Shown one piece after another: positions 29,800-39,887 of a DNA stretch of 64,000 nt (position 1 is its first letter; each line of letters opens with the position of its first letter). Below the pieces are notes generated by a model. The model was not told the origin of the DNA. It did no database searches and was given only the letters and a program-made list of their open reading frames with translations. Source of the DNA: Yersinia thracica (GTDB lineage: Bacteria; Pseudomonadota; Gammaproteobacteria; Enterobacterales; Enterobacteriaceae); contig NZ_CABHXX010000002.1 in assembly GCF_902170565.1 (NCBI RefSeq), forward strand, positions 16,127 through 80,126. The letters run 5' to 3'. The translations under genes and the position numbers were made by a program.

Positions 29800-30621
29800 A
29801 TGTATCGTTTAGCCGCTTTTGATATGGATGGAACCTTGCTAATGCGCGACCATAAGATTGGCGGTGCGACATTGAATGCGTTACACCAGTTAGTGGAAAA
29901 CGGGGTGATCCTGACATTTGCTACTGGTCGGCATTACCTTGATATGAAAGGCATTCTGTCTCATTCAGATATTAACGGTTATTTAATTACTGGCAATGGC
30001 ACTCGAGTGTGTGACATGGATGGAGTGCATTTAGATGGTATGGATTTACCGGCAGAACTGGTGGAGTTTGTGCTGCGTACCCCATGGCAGACAAATGCCA
30101 GTGTTCATATCTTCCGCGATGATGGTTGGTTCACTGATTACAATGATCCAGCATTACTGGCGGCCCATCAAACCAGTAGTTTTCAGTTCCAACTCACTGC
30201 GCTGGATGCATTACCGATGACCGGTAATCACAAAATTTGCTTTATTGCGCCACATCAAGAACTAGCTGAACTTAAGATTCAGCTTGAGCAGCAAATGGGT
30301 GACAAAGCCGATTTCTGTTTCTCGGCCGAGGAGTGCCTCGAAATGTTGCCTCGTGGTTGTAATAAAGGGGCGGCTTTAGAGCGATTAAGCCACCATCTTG
30401 ATTTAACCTTGGCTGATTGCATGGCGTTTGGCGATGCGATGAATGATAAAGAAATGTTGTCGCGAGTCGGTCGTGGGCTAGTGATGGGAAATGCGTTACC
30501 GCAATTGAAGCAAGAGTTACCTCAGTTACAGGTTATTGGTCGCTGCGAGGAACAAGGCGTAGCGCACTATTTGCAACATTGGCTAAGTTCACCACACCTC
30601 ACCTATTCCCCCGAATTCTGA
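29800..30621 (+). CDS. cof: HAD-family phosphatase Cof
   Basis: Cof is a cytosolic Mg-dependent phosphatase of the HAD superfamily, Cof subfamily, reported to hydrolyse HMP-pyrophosphate (a thiamin precursor) and other small phosphates. The catalytic DxD motif is FDMDGTLL (D8 and D10), motif II is LTFATGR, and motif IV is [13 protein letters not shown]2-type cap lies between them. Length 273 matches E. coli (272). It is a single gene with a terminator directly downstream. Confidence 0.95.
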   Translation: MYRLAAFDMDGTLLMRDHKIGGATLNALHQLVENGVILTFATGRHYLDMKGILSHSDINGYLITGNGTRVCDMDGVHLDGMDLPAELVEFVLRTPWQTNASVHIFRDDGWFTDYNDPALLAAHQTSSFQFQLTALDALPMTGNHKICFIAPHQELAELKIQLEQQMGDKADFCFSAEECLEMLPRGCNKGAALERLSHHLDLTLADCMAFGDAMNDKEMLSRVGRGLVMGNALPQLKQELPQLQVIGRCEEQGVAHYLQHWLSSPHLTYSPEF

Positions 30622-30674
30622 GGTTATATGCCCTTGGTTCTTCCAACTGAACATTGGGTGTAGCTATTAGCCAG

Positions 30675-30697
30675 CCGGATAACCATCCGGTTTTTTT
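30675..30697 (+). terminator. Terminator of cof
   Basis: CCGGAT-AACC-ATCCGG is followed by seven Ts. Confidence 0.9.
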
Positions 30698-30703
30698 CTT
30701 CCT

Positions 30704-30729
30704 AAAAGGGCCTCTATTAAGGCCCTTTT
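30704..30729 (-). terminator. Terminator of cdsH
   Basis: AAAAGGGCC and GGCCCTTTT form a perfect 9-bp stem over an 8-base loop, 10 bp after the cdsH stop on the minus strand. It probably works in both directions. Confidence 0.8.
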
Positions 30730-30738
30730 ATCAATGAG

Positions 30739-31779
30739 TTACAGGTTTTTTAATTCATTGCGATAGGCTGTCAAATCGCCGATATTGTTGCTGACCCACA
30801 GAGGATCGTAATAAGTATCGAGATAACGCTCGCCGCTGTCACACAGTAACGTCACGATAGCACCAGTTTGACCTTGCTCACGCATCTGTTTAGCTAATTG
30901 TAATGCTCCCCAAACGTTAGTGCCGGTGGAGGCACCCACTTTGCGGCCCAATATCCCCTCCAGCCAATGGATGGTGGCAACACTGGCGGCATCAGGAACC
31001 CGTAACATGCTGTCGATCACTTCTGGAATGAATGAAGGCTCAGCACGTGGCCGCCCAATCCCCTCAATCCGGCTACCACAACTGCCTGTGACTGTACGGT
31101 CACGGTGACAGAAACAATCATAAAAAACTGAGTTTTCCGGATCGACCACCATCAGTTGGGTGTCATGCCCTTGATAGCGAATGTAGCGTCCCAAAGTGGC
31201 GGAGGTGCCGCCAGTGCCGGCGCTCATGACAATATAGTTAGGAATTGGGTAGGGTTCGCGGGCCATTTGGCGGAAGATACTATCGGCAATGTTATTATTC
31301 CCGCGCCAATCAGTTGCCCGCTCAGCATAAGTGAATTGGTCCATATAATGGCCGTTAAGCTCACGAGCCAATTGCTCGGATGCAGCATAAATTTGCCCAG
31401 CATGGTCGACAAAATGGCAGCGCCCACCATAGAAAGTGATTTGCTCCACTTTACGTCGAGCAGTACAACTTGGCATTACTGCAATAAATGGCAAACCAAT
31501 CAGGCGGGCAAAATAAGCCTCTGACACCGCCGTGCTCCCCGATGAGGCTTCTATTATTGTGGTGTCTTCTTTGATCCAGCCATTACATAAACCATAGAGA
31601 AACAAAGAGCGAGCCAAACGGTGCTTTAAGCTACCGGTCGGATGTGTACTTTCGTCTTTTAAATAGAGATAAATGCCGGGAAATGCGGGCAGATTCAAGC
31701 GGATCAGATGGGTATCAGCGGAGCGTTGAAAATCGGCTTCTATTTCACTGATAGCATTTTTTACCCAAGTGTTGGTCAT
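30739..31779 (-). CDS. cdsH: PLP-dependent L-cysteine desulfhydrase
   Basis: This 346-residue fold-type II PLP enzyme belongs to the cysteine synthase family. The Schiff-base lysine is K52 in [11 protein letters not shown], the substrate motif is [12 protein letters not shown], and the phosphate loop is [12 protein letters not shown]. In Salmonella the gene beside ybaO/decR is cdsH, encoding a cysteine desulfhydrase that degrades toxic excess cysteine to sulfide, pyruvate and ammonia. The same divergent arrangement with decR is seen here, so I assign that role by family and context. E. coli lacks the gene at this place. It could instead be another member of the family, but context favours CdsH. 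Confidence 0.85.
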   Translation of the reverse strand: MTNTWVKNAISEIEADFQRSADTHLIRLNLPAFPGIYLYLKDESTHPTGSLKHRLARSLFLYGLCNGWIKEDTTIIEASSGSTAVSEAYFARLIGLPFIAVMPSCTARRKVEQITFYGGRCHFVDHAGQIYAASEQLARELNGHYMDQFTYAERATDWRGNNNIADSIFRQMAREPYPIPNYIVMSAGTGGTSATLGRYIRYQGHDTQLMVVDPENSVFYDCFCHRDRTVTGSCGSRIEGIGRPRAEPSFIPEVIDSMLRVPDAASVATIHWLEGILGRKVGASTGTNVWGALQLAKQMREQGQTGAIVTLLCDSGERYLDTYYDPLWVSNNIGDLTAYRNELKNL

Positions 31780-31877
31780 TTTATGGCCTGCGATGTAGGT
31801 AGTAAACTAATGATGACTAGATTAACGGTTATCAAAGAAAAAAACGTTGCCATTTTTACTTCTTTATCGCCAAATAG

Positions 31878-31892
31878 TAGAAATTTATTCTA
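31878..31892. promoter_or_regulatory. Lrp-type operator between cdsH and decR
   Basis: The 15-bp sequence TAGAAATTTATTCTA matches the Lrp consensus (YAGHAWATTWTDCTR) at 14 of 15 positions and is almost a perfect palindrome. It ends 12 bp before the decR start codon in the 125-bp divergent region. It is well placed for autoregulation by DecR and for control of cdsH. Confidence 0.6.
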
Positions 31893-31904
31893 TGGTTATT
31901 CGCT

Positions 31905-32366
31905 ATGTTAGATAAAACTGACCGTAAGCTCCTGTGTATGTTGCAAGAAGATTGCACGCAATCACTGCAAGTGCTGGCCGAAGCTGTCAATTTGACCTCT
32001 ACACCTTGCTGGAAACGTTTGAAGCGCCTTGAGGATGATGGGTTTATCCGCGGGCGAGTGGCATTGCTAGATAGCGAAAAGTTAGGATTAGGACTCACGG
32101 CATTTGTGCTGATCAAAACACAGCAGCATAATAGTGATTGGTATCAGGAGTTCGTCGAGTTCGCCAAGCAAATGCCAGAGGTGCTGGCGTTTTATCGAAT
32201 GGCGGGGGAGTACGACTATTTGATGCAGGTTGAAGTCGCTGATATGAAGAGTTATGACAACTTTTACAAACGCATGGTGAACGGTGTGCCGGGGTTGATT
32301 GATGTAACATCCAGCTTTGCAATGGAAAAAATTAAATACACCACTGCGTTGCCTGTACCCGAGTGA
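31905..32366 (+). CDS. decR: Lrp/AsnC-family cysteine-responsive regulator DecR
   Basis: DecR (formerly YbaO) is a 153-residue Lrp-family regulator. The N-terminal helix-turn-helix (about residues 8-50, [41 protein letters not shown]) is followed by a RAM ligand-binding domain. In E. coli DecR senses cysteine and activates a cysteine-degrading operon. Here it is divergent from cdsH, the likely target, with an Lrp-type palindrome between them. The ATG at 31905 gives the E. coli N-terminus. Confidence 0.95.
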   Translation: MLDKTDRKLLCMLQEDCTQSLQVLAEAVNLTSTPCWKRLKRLEDDGFIRGRVALLDSEKLGLGLTAFVLIKTQQHNSDWYQEFVEFAKQMPEVLAFYRMAGEYDYLMQVEVADMKSYDNFYKRMVNGVPGLIDVTSSFAMEKIKYTTALPVPE

Positions 32367-32514
32367 TTCCTGTCATTTTTCAAACTGCGGAGTGTGAGTT
32401 GCTTGGCATCTATTGGGTATAAAAAATCATTTTAACGATGGTATTCTACTGCCCTGTCGCATTGAGCGAGCAAATACCGATGTTATTCGGTGTCAGACCA
32501 TGGAATAAAACTGC

Positions 32515-34281
32515 GTGAGATTGTTTGCACAATTAGGCTGGTATTTCCGCCGTGAGTGGCGCCGCTATGTGGGAGCGGTGCTGTTGCTGATCATTATTGC
32601 TATCTTGCAATTATTACCACCTAAGTTAGTGGGGGTAATTGTTGATGGCATCAGCACAAAACAGATGTCGACCAATATGTTATTGGTATGGGTTGGCGTG
32701 ATGCTAGTGACGGCTATCGTGGTCTATCTGCTGCGTTATGTTTGGCGCGTTTTACTTTTTGGTGCTTCCTATCAATTGGCTGTGGAATTACGCGGCAATT
32801 TTTATCGCCAACTTAGCCGCCAAGCCCCAGGTTTTTATTTACGTCACCGCACCGGTGATTTAATGGCGCGCGCCACAAATGATGTCGACCGCGTGGTCTT
32901 TGCCGCTGGTGAGGGGGTATTAACACTGGTGGATTCGCTGGTGATGGGGTGTGCCGTATTGATTGTCATGAGCACCCAAATCAGCTGGCAATTAACTTTG
33001 CTGTCATTGCTCCCCATGCCGGTTATGGCGGTGGTCATCAAATATTACGGCGACCAATTGCATCAGCGTTTCAAATCAGCTCAGGGGGCATTTTCTGCTC
33101 TTAATAATCAAGCGCAGGAAAGCCTTACCAGCATTCGCATGATTAAAGCTTTTGGTCTGGAAGAGAACCAATCGCAACAATTTGCGCGGGTTGCCGAAGA
33201 GGCGGGTGCTAAAAATATGTATGTCGCCCGCATTGATGCCCGCTTCGATCCGACAATTTATATTGCTATCGGTATCGCAAATTTATTGGCTATTGGCGGT
33301 GGTAGCTGGATGGTGGTTAACCACAGTATCACCTTGGGGCAGTTGACTAGCTTTGTTATGTACTTAGGTTTAATGATTTGGCCGATGTTGGCGCTGGCGT
33401 GGATGTTCAATATTGTTGAGCGCGGCAGTGCTGCTTATAGCCGTATTCGTAGTTTGCTGGAAGAAGCGCCTGTGGTGAAAGATGGTGATATCGAACTATC
33501 GAGCGAGCGCGGCACTTTGGCGGTGAATATTCGTCATTTCTATTATCCAGAAGCCAAACAGCCCGCTCTGCATGATGTGTCACTGAAACTAGCTCCAGGG
33601 CAGATGTTGGGGTTATGTGGGCCAACGGGGTCTGGCAAAAGTACCTTACTGGCGCTTATTCAGCGGCAATTTGATATTGATGACGGCGCGATTTGCTATC
33701 AAGGGCATCCGCTGTCTGATATCCGCTTGCATGACTGGCGTGGGCGCTTATCCGTGGTCAGCCAGACGCCATTTTTATTCTCCGATACCGTCGCGGGCAA
33801 CATTGCACTGGGTAAACCTGATGCGACCCAAGATCAAATCGAACGGGCTGCCCGCTTAGCCAGTGTGCATGAAGATATTTTACGTCTTCCTCAGGGGTAT
33901 GACACGGAAGTGGGCGAGCGCGGTGTGATGCTGTCCGGTGGACAAAAACAGCGGATTTCCATCGCCCGAGCGCTGCTGTTGGAGACTGAAATTCTGATCC
34001 TCGATGACGCGCTCTCTGCGGTTGATGGTCAGACCGAACATGAAATCTTAAAGAATCTGCGCGAGTGGGGCGAGCATCGCACCGTGATTATCAGCGCACA
34101 CCGCCTTTCAGCCCTAACTGAAGCCAGCGAAATTCTGGTGATGCAGCACGGCGGGGTGATGCAACGCGGTACTCATAATATTTTGGTGAATCAGTCTGGG
34201 TGGTATCGGGAAATGTACCGCTATCAACAATTGGAGGCAGCATTGGATGACGGTGAGTCGGAGGTCAAAACCGATGAGTAA
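32515..34281 (+). CDS. mdlA: ABC half-transporter MdlA (permease fused to ATPase)
   Basis: This is an exporter-type ABC half-transporter of 588 residues. Six membrane helices (about residues 15-300) are followed by a nucleotide-binding domain with Walker [10 protein letters not shown], signature LSGGQKQR and Walker [14 protein letters not shown]. It is expected to pair with MdlB as a heterodimer in the inner membrane; the substrate (drug or lipid) is not established. Translation starts at GTG, giving [18 protein letters not shown] as in E. coli. It overlaps mdlB by 8 bp, and decR lies upstream on the same strand. Confidence 0.95.
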   Translation: MRLFAQLGWYFRREWRRYVGAVLLLIIIAILQLLPPKLVGVIVDGISTKQMSTNMLLVWVGVMLVTAIVVYLLRYVWRVLLFGASYQLAVELRGNFYRQLSRQAPGFYLRHRTGDLMARATNDVDRVVFAAGEGVLTLVDSLVMGCAVLIVMSTQISWQLTLLSLLPMPVMAVVIKYYGDQLHQRFKSAQGAFSALNNQAQESLTSIRMIKAFGLEENQSQQFARVAEEAGAKNMYVARIDARFDPTIYIAIGIANLLAIGGGSWMVVNHSITLGQLTSFVMYLGLMIWPMLALAWMFNIVERGSAAYSRIRSLLEEAPVVKDGDIELSSERGTLAVNIRHFYYPEAKQPALHDVSLKLAPGQMLGLCGPTGSGKSTLLALIQRQFDIDDGAICYQGHPLSDIRLHDWRGRLSVVSQTPFLFSDTVAGNIALGKPDATQDQIERAARLASVHEDILRLPQGYDTEVGERGVMLSGGQKQRISIARALLLETEILILDDALSAVDGQTEHEILKNLREWGEHRTVIISAHRLSALTEASEILVMQHGGVMQRGTHNILVNQSGWYREMYRYQQLEAALDDGESEVKTDE

Positions 34282-36052
34282 AGTTAAGCAACTTTGGCCG
34301 ACACTAAAACGCCTGCTTTCCTATGGTTCCCCTTATCGCAAGCCATTAGGGCTGGCAGTTCTGATGCTGTGGATTGCCGCGGCTGCTGAGGTCAGTGGCC
34401 CACTGTTGATCAGTTATTTCATTGACCACGTGGTGGCGAAAGGCACTTTACCGCTGGGGTTGGTCAGTGGGCTGGCTTTGGCTTATTTGCTGCTGCAATT
34501 ACTGGCAGCCACATTGCACTATTTTCAAGCATTATTGTTTAATCGCACGGCAGTCGGTGTGGTTCAACGGCTCAGGATTGAAGTGATGGATGCGGCTTTG
34601 CGCCAGCCTCTCAGTGCTTTTGATACTCAACCTGTTGGGCAATTGATTTCCCGCGTAACTAACGACACCGAAGTCATAAAAGATTTGTATGTGATGGTGG
34701 TGTCGACAGTATTAAAAAGTGCGGCATTAATTGGCGCGATGCTGGTGGCAATGTTTAGCCTGGATTGGCGCATGGCGCTGATTTCGATTTGTATTTTTCC
34801 CGCAGTGCTGGTGGTTATGGCGATTTATCAACGCTATAGCACACCGGTGGTCCGCCGGGTTCGCGCCTATTTAGCGGATATTAATGACGGTTTTAATGAA
34901 GTCATTAACGGAATGGGCGTTATCCAGCAGTTTCGCCAGCAAGTACGTTTTGGTGAGCGCATGGCGTCTACCAATCTCGCTCATTATAAGGCGCGGATGC
35001 AAACGTTGCGTCTGGAAGGCTTTTTATTGCGCCCATTGCTGAGCCTATTTTCAGCCATGGTGCTGTGTGGTTTATTGCTGCTTTTCGGCTTCAGTCCAGA
35101 GGGGTCTGTGGGGGTTGGGGTGCTGTATGCGTTTATCAACTACCTTGGTCGTCTCAATGAACCATTGATTGAATTGACATCACAGCAGTCAGTCATGCAG
35201 CAAGCCGTGGTTGCAGGGGAGCGTATTTTCGAGCTGATGGATAGCGCCCAGCAAGGTTATGGTACGGATGACCGCCCACTGACGAGCGGCCGTATTCAGG
35301 TTAATAATGTCAGCTTTGCTTATCGCCACGATAAAATGGTGCTGCAAAATATTACCCTGGATGTACCTTCGCATGGGTTTGTCGCACTGGTTGGGCATAC
35401 TGGCAGTGGCAAGAGTACCCTGGCAAATCTGTTGATGGGGTATTATCCCGTGCAGCAAGGTGAGATTTTGCTTGATGGGCGGCCTCTCTACCAATTATCA
35501 CATCAAACATTGCGCCAGGGCGTGGCTATGGTGCAACAAGACCCGGTGGTATTAGCCGATTCATTTTTTGCCAATGTGACATTAGGCCGTGATATTAGTG
35601 AGCAGCAAGTGTGGGATGCGCTGGAAACTGTGCAATTGGCTCCGCTGGTCCGTGCATTGCCAGATGGGTTGCACAGTTTGCTTGGAGAGCAGGGCAACAC
35701 TTTGTCAGTCGGGCAAAAGCAGCTCTTGGCGATGGCGCGAGTATTGGTGCAGGCACCGCAGATTCTTATTTTGGATGAAGCGACTGCTAATATTGATTCT
35801 GGCACAGAGCAAGCCATTCAGCGCGCTTTGCAATTGATCCGCAAAAACACCACCCTGGTGGTGATAGCTCACCGCCTGTCGACCATTGTCGAGGCGGATA
35901 CTATTTTGGTATTGCACCGTGGTGTAGCCGTTGAGCAGGGTAAGCATCAAGAGTTGCTGGCGGCACATGGGCGCTATTATCAAATGTATCAATTGCAATT
36001 AGTCAGTGAGGATTTGGCGGCCATTGACCAAATCGAAACTGCGGTAAGTTAA
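34274..36052 (+). CDS. mdlB: ABC half-transporter MdlB (permease fused to ATPase)
   Basis: This is the partner of MdlA (592 residues), with six membrane helices and a C-terminal ATPase: Walker [10 protein letters not shown], Walker [13 protein letters not shown]. The signature reads LSVGQKQ in place of LSGGQ, a natural variation shared with the E. coli protein (LSVGQKQLL), so the two ATP sites of the heterodimer are not identical. The ATG at 34274 lies inside the end of mdlA, giving an 8-bp overlap and likely translational coupling. Confidence 0.95.
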   Translation: MSKVKQLWPTLKRLLSYGSPYRKPLGLAVLMLWIAAAAEVSGPLLISYFIDHVVAKGTLPLGLVSGLALAYLLLQLLAATLHYFQALLFNRTAVGVVQRLRIEVMDAALRQPLSAFDTQPVGQLISRVTNDTEVIKDLYVMVVSTVLKSAALIGAMLVAMFSLDWRMALISICIFPAVLVVMAIYQRYSTPVVRRVRAYLADINDGFNEVINGMGVIQQFRQQVRFGERMASTNLAHYKARMQTLRLEGFLLRPLLSLFSAMVLCGLLLLFGFSPEGSVGVGVLYAFINYLGRLNEPLIELTSQQSVMQQAVVAGERIFELMDSAQQGYGTDDRPLTSGRIQVNNVSFAYRHDKMVLQNITLDVPSHGFVALVGHTGSGKSTLANLLMGYYPVQQGEILLDGRPLYQLSHQTLRQGVAMVQQDPVVLADSFFANVTLGRDISEQQVWDALETVQLAPLVRALPDGLHSLLGEQGNTLSVGQKQLLAMARVLVQAPQILILDEATANIDSGTEQAIQRALQLIRKNTTLVVIAHRLSTIVEADTILVLHRGVAVEQGKHQELLAAHGRYYQMYQLQLVSEDLAAIDQIETAVS

Positions 36053-36056
36053 AGAA

Positions 36057-36087
36057 TAAGCTGCGGGGGCGATGTCCTCGCAGCTTA
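36057..36087 (+). terminator. Terminator-like hairpin after mdlB
   Basis: TAAGCTGCG and CGCAGCTTA pair perfectly, extended inward by a GG/CC region with one G-T pair. A weak T-rich stretch follows. It separates mdlAB from glnK. Confidence 0.5.
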
Positions 36088-36203
36088 CCGCTATTTTCCA
36101 TTTCATTTCTGTTATTTTCTTTCAGCCAATAGCCCCGCGAATACCTATCAAGAAGCATTGCCGCACCATAATCAGGCAACGCAATCACACGAAGATATCC
36201 TGG

Positions 36204-36240
36204 TGCACTTTTGTGACGCGCATCGCACTAATTTGGTGCG
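36204..36240 (+). promoter_or_regulatory. NtrC-type enhancer sites upstream of glnK
   Basis: A strong 17-bp palindrome, CGCACTAATTTGGTGCG (36224-36240), matches the NtrC consensus (TGCACC-N5-GGTGCA). A weaker one begins 20 bp upstream at 36204 (TGCACTTTTGTGACGCG). Two sites two helical turns apart, about 105 bp before the sigma-54 promoter, are the standard arrangement for NtrC activation. Confidence 0.75.
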
Positions 36241-36346
36241 TAAAAACTGTTCAATCCTCTCAATCTAGTGACACCGCTGCCGTGCTGTACATCTCAACCC
36301 CCATTAACTCACCCTTTTTACATTAAATTCTCGTCAACATTATTTA

Positions 36347-36362
36347 TGGCATAGCCTTTGCT
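36347..36362 (+). promoter_or_regulatory. Sigma-54 promoter of glnK-amtB
   Basis: TGGCATAGCCTTTGCT fits the sigma-54 consensus TGGCAC-N5-TTGCT with one mismatch, including the invariant GG and GC at the right spacing. It lies about 70 bp before the glnK start. Confidence 0.85.
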
Positions 36363-36432
36363 TTACTTGTTCTGAGAAAGATAAATGTTTCGTGGCCGAC
36401 ATAAATTCGACTTAATTCGAGAAGGGGCAAAT

Positions 36433-36771
36433 ATGAAGCTGGTTACCGTGGTTATCAAACCATTTAAGCTGGAAGATGTGCGTGAAGCCTTGTCCTCTTT
36501 AGGTATTCAAGGGCTGACTGTAACCGAAGTGAAAGGATTTGGTCGCCAAAAAGGGCATGCAGAACTCTATCGGGGAGCAGAATACAGCGTCAATTTCTTA
36601 CCCAAAGTAAAGATTGATATCGCGATTGCTGATGATCAATTGGATGAAGTCATTGATGTTATCAGTAAGGCTGCTTATACCGGAAAAATTGGTGACGGCA
36701 AAATTTTCGTTGCTGAATTGCAACGTGTTATTCGCATCCGTACCGGCGAAACAGACGAAGCAGCACTGTAA
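36433..36771 (+). CDS. glnK: Nitrogen regulatory PII-like protein GlnK
   Basis: GlnK is a trimeric PII protein of 112 residues that blocks the AmtB ammonium channel when nitrogen is plentiful and helps tune NtrB. The T-loop GHAELYRGAEYSVNFLPK carries Y51, the residue uridylylated by GlnD. The frame is open 16 codons upstream, but the ATG at 36433 gives MKLVTVVIKPFKLEDVREAL and the exact family length. It is co-transcribed with amtB from a sigma-54 promoter, so it should be induced under nitrogen limitation. Confidence 0.98.
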   Translation: MKLVTVVIKPFKLEDVREALSSLGIQGLTVTEVKGFGRQKGHAELYRGAEYSVNFLPKVKIDIAIADDQLDEVIDVISKAAYTGKIGDGKIFVAELQRVIRIRTGETDEAAL

Positions 36772-36807
36772 TTTGCAGGCTCAAATTTAGTGAATAGGGA
36801 TGGGTTG

Positions 36808-38100
36808 ATGATGAAAAAACTTTTATCCGTGTTGGGCCTGAGTTCGGTAGCAATGCTGCCCTCTTTGGCAATGGCTGCTGCACCGGCGGTAGCTGACAAA
36901 GCAGATAATGCCTTTATGATGATTTGCACCGCGTTGGTGCTGTTTATGACGGTCCCCGGTATTGCCCTGTTCTACGGCGGCCTGCTGCGTTCCAAAAACG
37001 TATTGTCGATGATGACTCAGGTCATGGTGACCTTTGCGCTGATTTGTGTTTTGTGGATTTTGTATGGCTACAGTCTGGCGTTCAGTACCGGCAACGCATT
37101 CTTCGGTAACTTTGATATGGCGATGCTCAAAGGTATTGGCCTGACGAGCTTGAGTGGCAGCTTCTACCAATATATCCATGTGGCGTTCCAGGCTTCATTC
37201 GCCTGTATCACCGTTGCATTGGTGGTCGGTTCATTTGCTGAGCGTATCCGCTTCTCTGCGGTACTTATTTTTGCCGTGTTGTGGTTCACTTTCTCATACC
37301 TGCCAATGGCACACATGGTCTGGGGTGGCGGTTTCCTGGCACTGGACGGCGCTCTGGACTTTGCGGGCGGCACTGTGGTGCATATTAACGCCGCGATTGC
37401 AGGGTTGGTAGGGGCTTATTTACTGGGTAAACGTGCCGGTTTTGGTAAAGAAGCTTTCAAACCACACAACTTACCGATGGTGTTCACCGGGACTGCAATT
37501 CTGTATATCGGCTGGTTTGGTTTCAACGCCGGTTCAGCTAGCGCCGCTAACGAAATTGCTGCATTAGCTTTCTTGAACACAGTTGTCGCGACAGCGGGCG
37601 CCATTCTTTCCTGGGTATTTGCTGAGTGGGCTTTACGTGGTAAACCCTCGCTGTTAGGTGCTTGTTCAGGTTGTATCGCCGGTTTGGTGGCGATTACACC
37701 GGCGGCCGGGACTGTCGGTGTTGGCGGTGCGCTGATTATCGGCCTGGTGGGGGGGGTTGCCGGTCTGTGGGGGGTGGTTTTACTGAAAAAATGGCTGCGG
37801 GTGGATGATACCTGTGATGTGTTTGGTGTCCACGGTGTATGCGGGATCATCGGTTGTATCCTGACTGGCGTCTTCACCTCTGCTTCATTAGGCGGTACAG
37901 GTTACGCGGCTGGCGTCACCATGGGCCATCAAGTCGGTGTGCAGTTGTTCAGCGTGGGCGTGTGTTTGGTCTGGTCTGGTGTGGTTGCTTTCGTCGCCTA
38001 CAAAATTGCTGACATGTTGGTTGGCCTGCGGGTACCCGAAGAGCAAGAGCGCGAAGGTCTGGATGTTAATAGCCACGGCGAAAATGCCTATAATCAGTAA
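36808..38100 (+). CDS. amtB: Ammonium transporter AmtB
   Basis: AmtB is a trimeric ammonium channel of the inner membrane with a cleaved signal peptide (LPSLAMA, then APAVADKADNAFMM) and 11 helices. The pore histidines lie in AGGTVVHINAAIAG and VFGVHGVCG. The C-terminal tail (GLRVPEEQEREGLDVN) that contacts GlnK is intact. The ATG at 36808 gives 430 residues; the frame is open from a GTG six codons earlier. It lies 36 bp after glnK, the usual PII-Amt pair. Confidence 0.97.
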   Translation: MMKKLLSVLGLSSVAMLPSLAMAAAPAVADKADNAFMMICTALVLFMTVPGIALFYGGLLRSKNVLSMMTQVMVTFALICVLWILYGYSLAFSTGNAFFGNFDMAMLKGIGLTSLSGSFYQYIHVAFQASFACITVALVVGSFAERIRFSAVLIFAVLWFTFSYLPMAHMVWGGGFLALDGALDFAGGTVVHINAAIAGLVGAYLLGKRAGFGKEAFKPHNLPMVFTGTAILYIGWFGFNAGSASAANEIAALAFLNTVVATAGAILSWVFAEWALRGKPSLLGACSGCIAGLVAITPAAGTVGVGGALIIGLVGGVAGLWGVVLLKKWLRVDDTCDVFGVHGVCGIIGCILTGVFTSASLGGTGYAAGVTMGHQVGVQLFSVGVCLVWSGVVAFVAYKIADMLVGLRVPEEQEREGLDVNSHGENAYNQ

Positions 38101-38140
38101 GTTAAGAATAGCAGCAGAATAAATAATAATGATGTAGCAA

Positions 38141-38172
38141 AAGAAGGGGCGATGGCGACATCGCCCTTTCTT
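38141..38172. terminator. Bidirectional terminator between amtB and tesB
   Basis: GGGCGATG-GCGA-CATCGCCC, extended by an A/T-rich outer stem, lies between the convergent stops of amtB and tesB and has T-runs or A-runs on both sides. Confidence 0.8.
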
Positions 38173-38183
38173 ATTGATGGCGA

Positions 38184-39044
38184 TTACCGATGCAAACGAA
38201 TTACACCTTCCTGCACGGTAGAGGCGACCAATACTCCCTCCTGATTATAGATTTGCCCGCGAACAAAACCACGGGCCCCAGAGGCTGAAGTGCTTTCTAC
38301 TGCATATAGCAGCCAATCATCAAGACGGAATGGGCGGTGGAACCACATGGAGTGATCAATGGTGGCAATTTGCACGCCCGGTTCAAGGAAGCCAATGCCG
38401 TGAGGCTGTAAGGCCGTTGGCAAAAAATTGAAATCAGAAGCATAACCCAGTAAATACTGGTGAACCCGCAAGTCATCCGGCATTTGGCCATTGGCGCGGA
38501 ACCAGACGTAGCGATTAGGTTCTGCTTTTGAACCTTGCAGTGGGTTATAGAATTTCACCGGGCGCATTTCAATCGGCTGATTGCCAATAAACTTCTCCCG
38601 CACTTTTTCGGGGATCAGATGAGCAAATTGGCGGGCAATCTCAGTTTCCGACATCAATCCTTCCGGTGGTGGGATATCCGGCATAGTATTTTGGTGTTCA
38701 AAACCGATTTCGGGACTCTGGAACGATGCGGTCATATAGAAGATAGGTTTACCATTCTGAATCGCGCTGACCCGACGAGCGCTGAAACTATTGCCATCGC
38801 GTAATGTTTCTACATCATAAATAATGGGTTTGCTGCTGTCCCCTGGGCGCAGAAAATAGCTGTGAAATGAATGGACGAGCCGATCAGTAGGGACGGTTTG
38901 TTTCGCCGCATAAATAGCCTGACCGACAACCTGACCACCAAATACTTGGCGCAAGCCCAGATCTTCACTTTGGCCACGGAAGAGCCCTTCTTCAATTTTC
39001 TCCAAATCGAGCAGATCGAGCAGTTTTTCTAATGCCTGGGTCAT
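38184..39044 (-). CDS. tesB: Acyl-CoA thioesterase II
   Basis: TesB is a cytosolic double-hotdog thioesterase (286 residues, same as E. coli) with broad acyl-CoA chain-length range. Recognisable are [22 protein letters not shown] at the N-terminus, the middle [12 protein letters not shown], and the C-terminal [20 protein letters not shown]. The ATG at 39044 gives [20 protein letters not shown]. The frame is open nine codons further. It is alone in its unit, between amtB and ybaY. Confidence 0.96.
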   Translation of the reverse strand: MTQALEKLLDLLDLEKIEEGLFRGQSEDLGLRQVFGGQVVGQAIYAAKQTVPTDRLVHSFHSYFLRPGDSSKPIIYDVETLRDGNSFSARRVSAIQNGKPIFYMTASFQSPEIGFEHQNTMPDIPPPEGLMSETEIARQFAHLIPEKVREKFIGNQPIEMRPVKFYNPLQGSKAEPNRYVWFRANGQMPDDLRVHQYLLGYASDFNFLPTALQPHGIGFLEPGVQIATIDHSMWFHRPFRLDDWLLYAVESTSASGARGFVRGQIYNQEGVLVASTVQEGVIRLHR

Positions 39045-39301
39045 GTTGTAGTCCCTGATGATTGAGTTCATACACAGTGTGCGGAATCCATTAGGCGGTC
39101 GTCAATATATTGCTGTGAAACAGCTGTACAATTGAAGATAGCTTGATAAGGAATAGTCTGATAAATGGCTCAATTGGGAGAGAACCGGCAGGGAGTAGAG
39201 GATTGTGCTATAATTAGCTTGCTAGGTGGTTGAAGCCACTTATTAAACGCCAACTCTTATGTGAATAGCTGGCATCTTAATAATAAGAAGGAGTGCGACC
39301 T

Positions 39302-39826
39302 ATGAAGCCTTGGCAATCAAAAAAATTCTGGCAGATAGTAGGTGGGGCAGCATTGGTAGTCAGTTTAGCTGGGTGCGCCCACAAAGGGGCTGATGTTCCC
39401 GTTCCGGCATCCGCAGGAGCCGCTGCGGCACCTATTGCTCAACCTGCCGTGCAGGGAACAGTGAATATCCGCGAGCGTATTGCTTTGCCACATGATGCTA
39501 TCGTCACGGTAACGCTGTCGGATGCTTCACTGGCCGATGCGCCGACTCGGGTTATTGCTCAAAAAGCAATTCGTACTGAGGGTAAACAGGCTCCGTTTAG
39601 TTTTACCTTGCCGTTTAACCCAACTGAGATCCAGCCAAATGCCCGTATCATCGTAAGTGCGGCTATTACACGTAATGGTCAGCTCCTGTTTATCACTGAT
39701 ACCATTCAAGAAGTGATTAACAACGGCACTGGCACTCAGGCGAATCTGCTACTGGTTCCAGTGACTTCTGTTGCAATTGAAACTGCACCTACAGCCACAA
39801 CGACCGGTACTGGGACGATACAGTAA
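39302..39826 (+). CDS. ybaY: YbaY-family lipoprotein
   Basis: This is a predicted lipoprotein of 174 residues. The signal peptide ends in VSLAGC (cysteine 25). After an alanine/proline-rich linker, a YbaY-type beta domain runs from about residue 55 to 155 (VTVTLSDASLADAP and APFSFTLPFNPTEIQPNARI). The domain resembles type III secretion pilotin-like folds, but its function in enterobacteria is unknown. The ATG at 39302 follows AAGGAG; an upstream in-frame start three codons earlier is less well placed. The tail is threonine-rich. Confidence 0.92.
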   Translation: MKPWQSKKFWQIVGGAALVVSLAGCAHKGADVPVPASAGAAAAPIAQPAVQGTVNIRERIALPHDAIVTVTLSDASLADAPTRVIAQKAIRTEGKQAPFSFTLPFNPTEIQPNARIIVSAAITRNGQLLFITDTIQEVINNGTGTQANLLLVPVTSVAIETAPTATTTGTGTIQ

Positions 39827-39843
39827 TTATCACGTCGCTTTAT

Positions 39844-39887
39844 GCGCTACAGTATTGAACTGTGGCGCTAAAGCTCACTGTAGCGCC
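39844..39887. terminator. Overlapping hairpins between ybaY and atl
   Basis: Two stems share the word GGCGCTA. The first is GCGCTACAGT with ACTGTGGCGC (39844-39868); the second is GGCGCTA with TAGCGCC (39864-39887), which includes the atl stop codon. They are mutually exclusive and lie between convergent genes. Confidence 0.5.

Noticed and set aside
31224..31524. ORFs in other frames inside cdsH
   Set aside because: These are shadows of a well-conserved coding gene.
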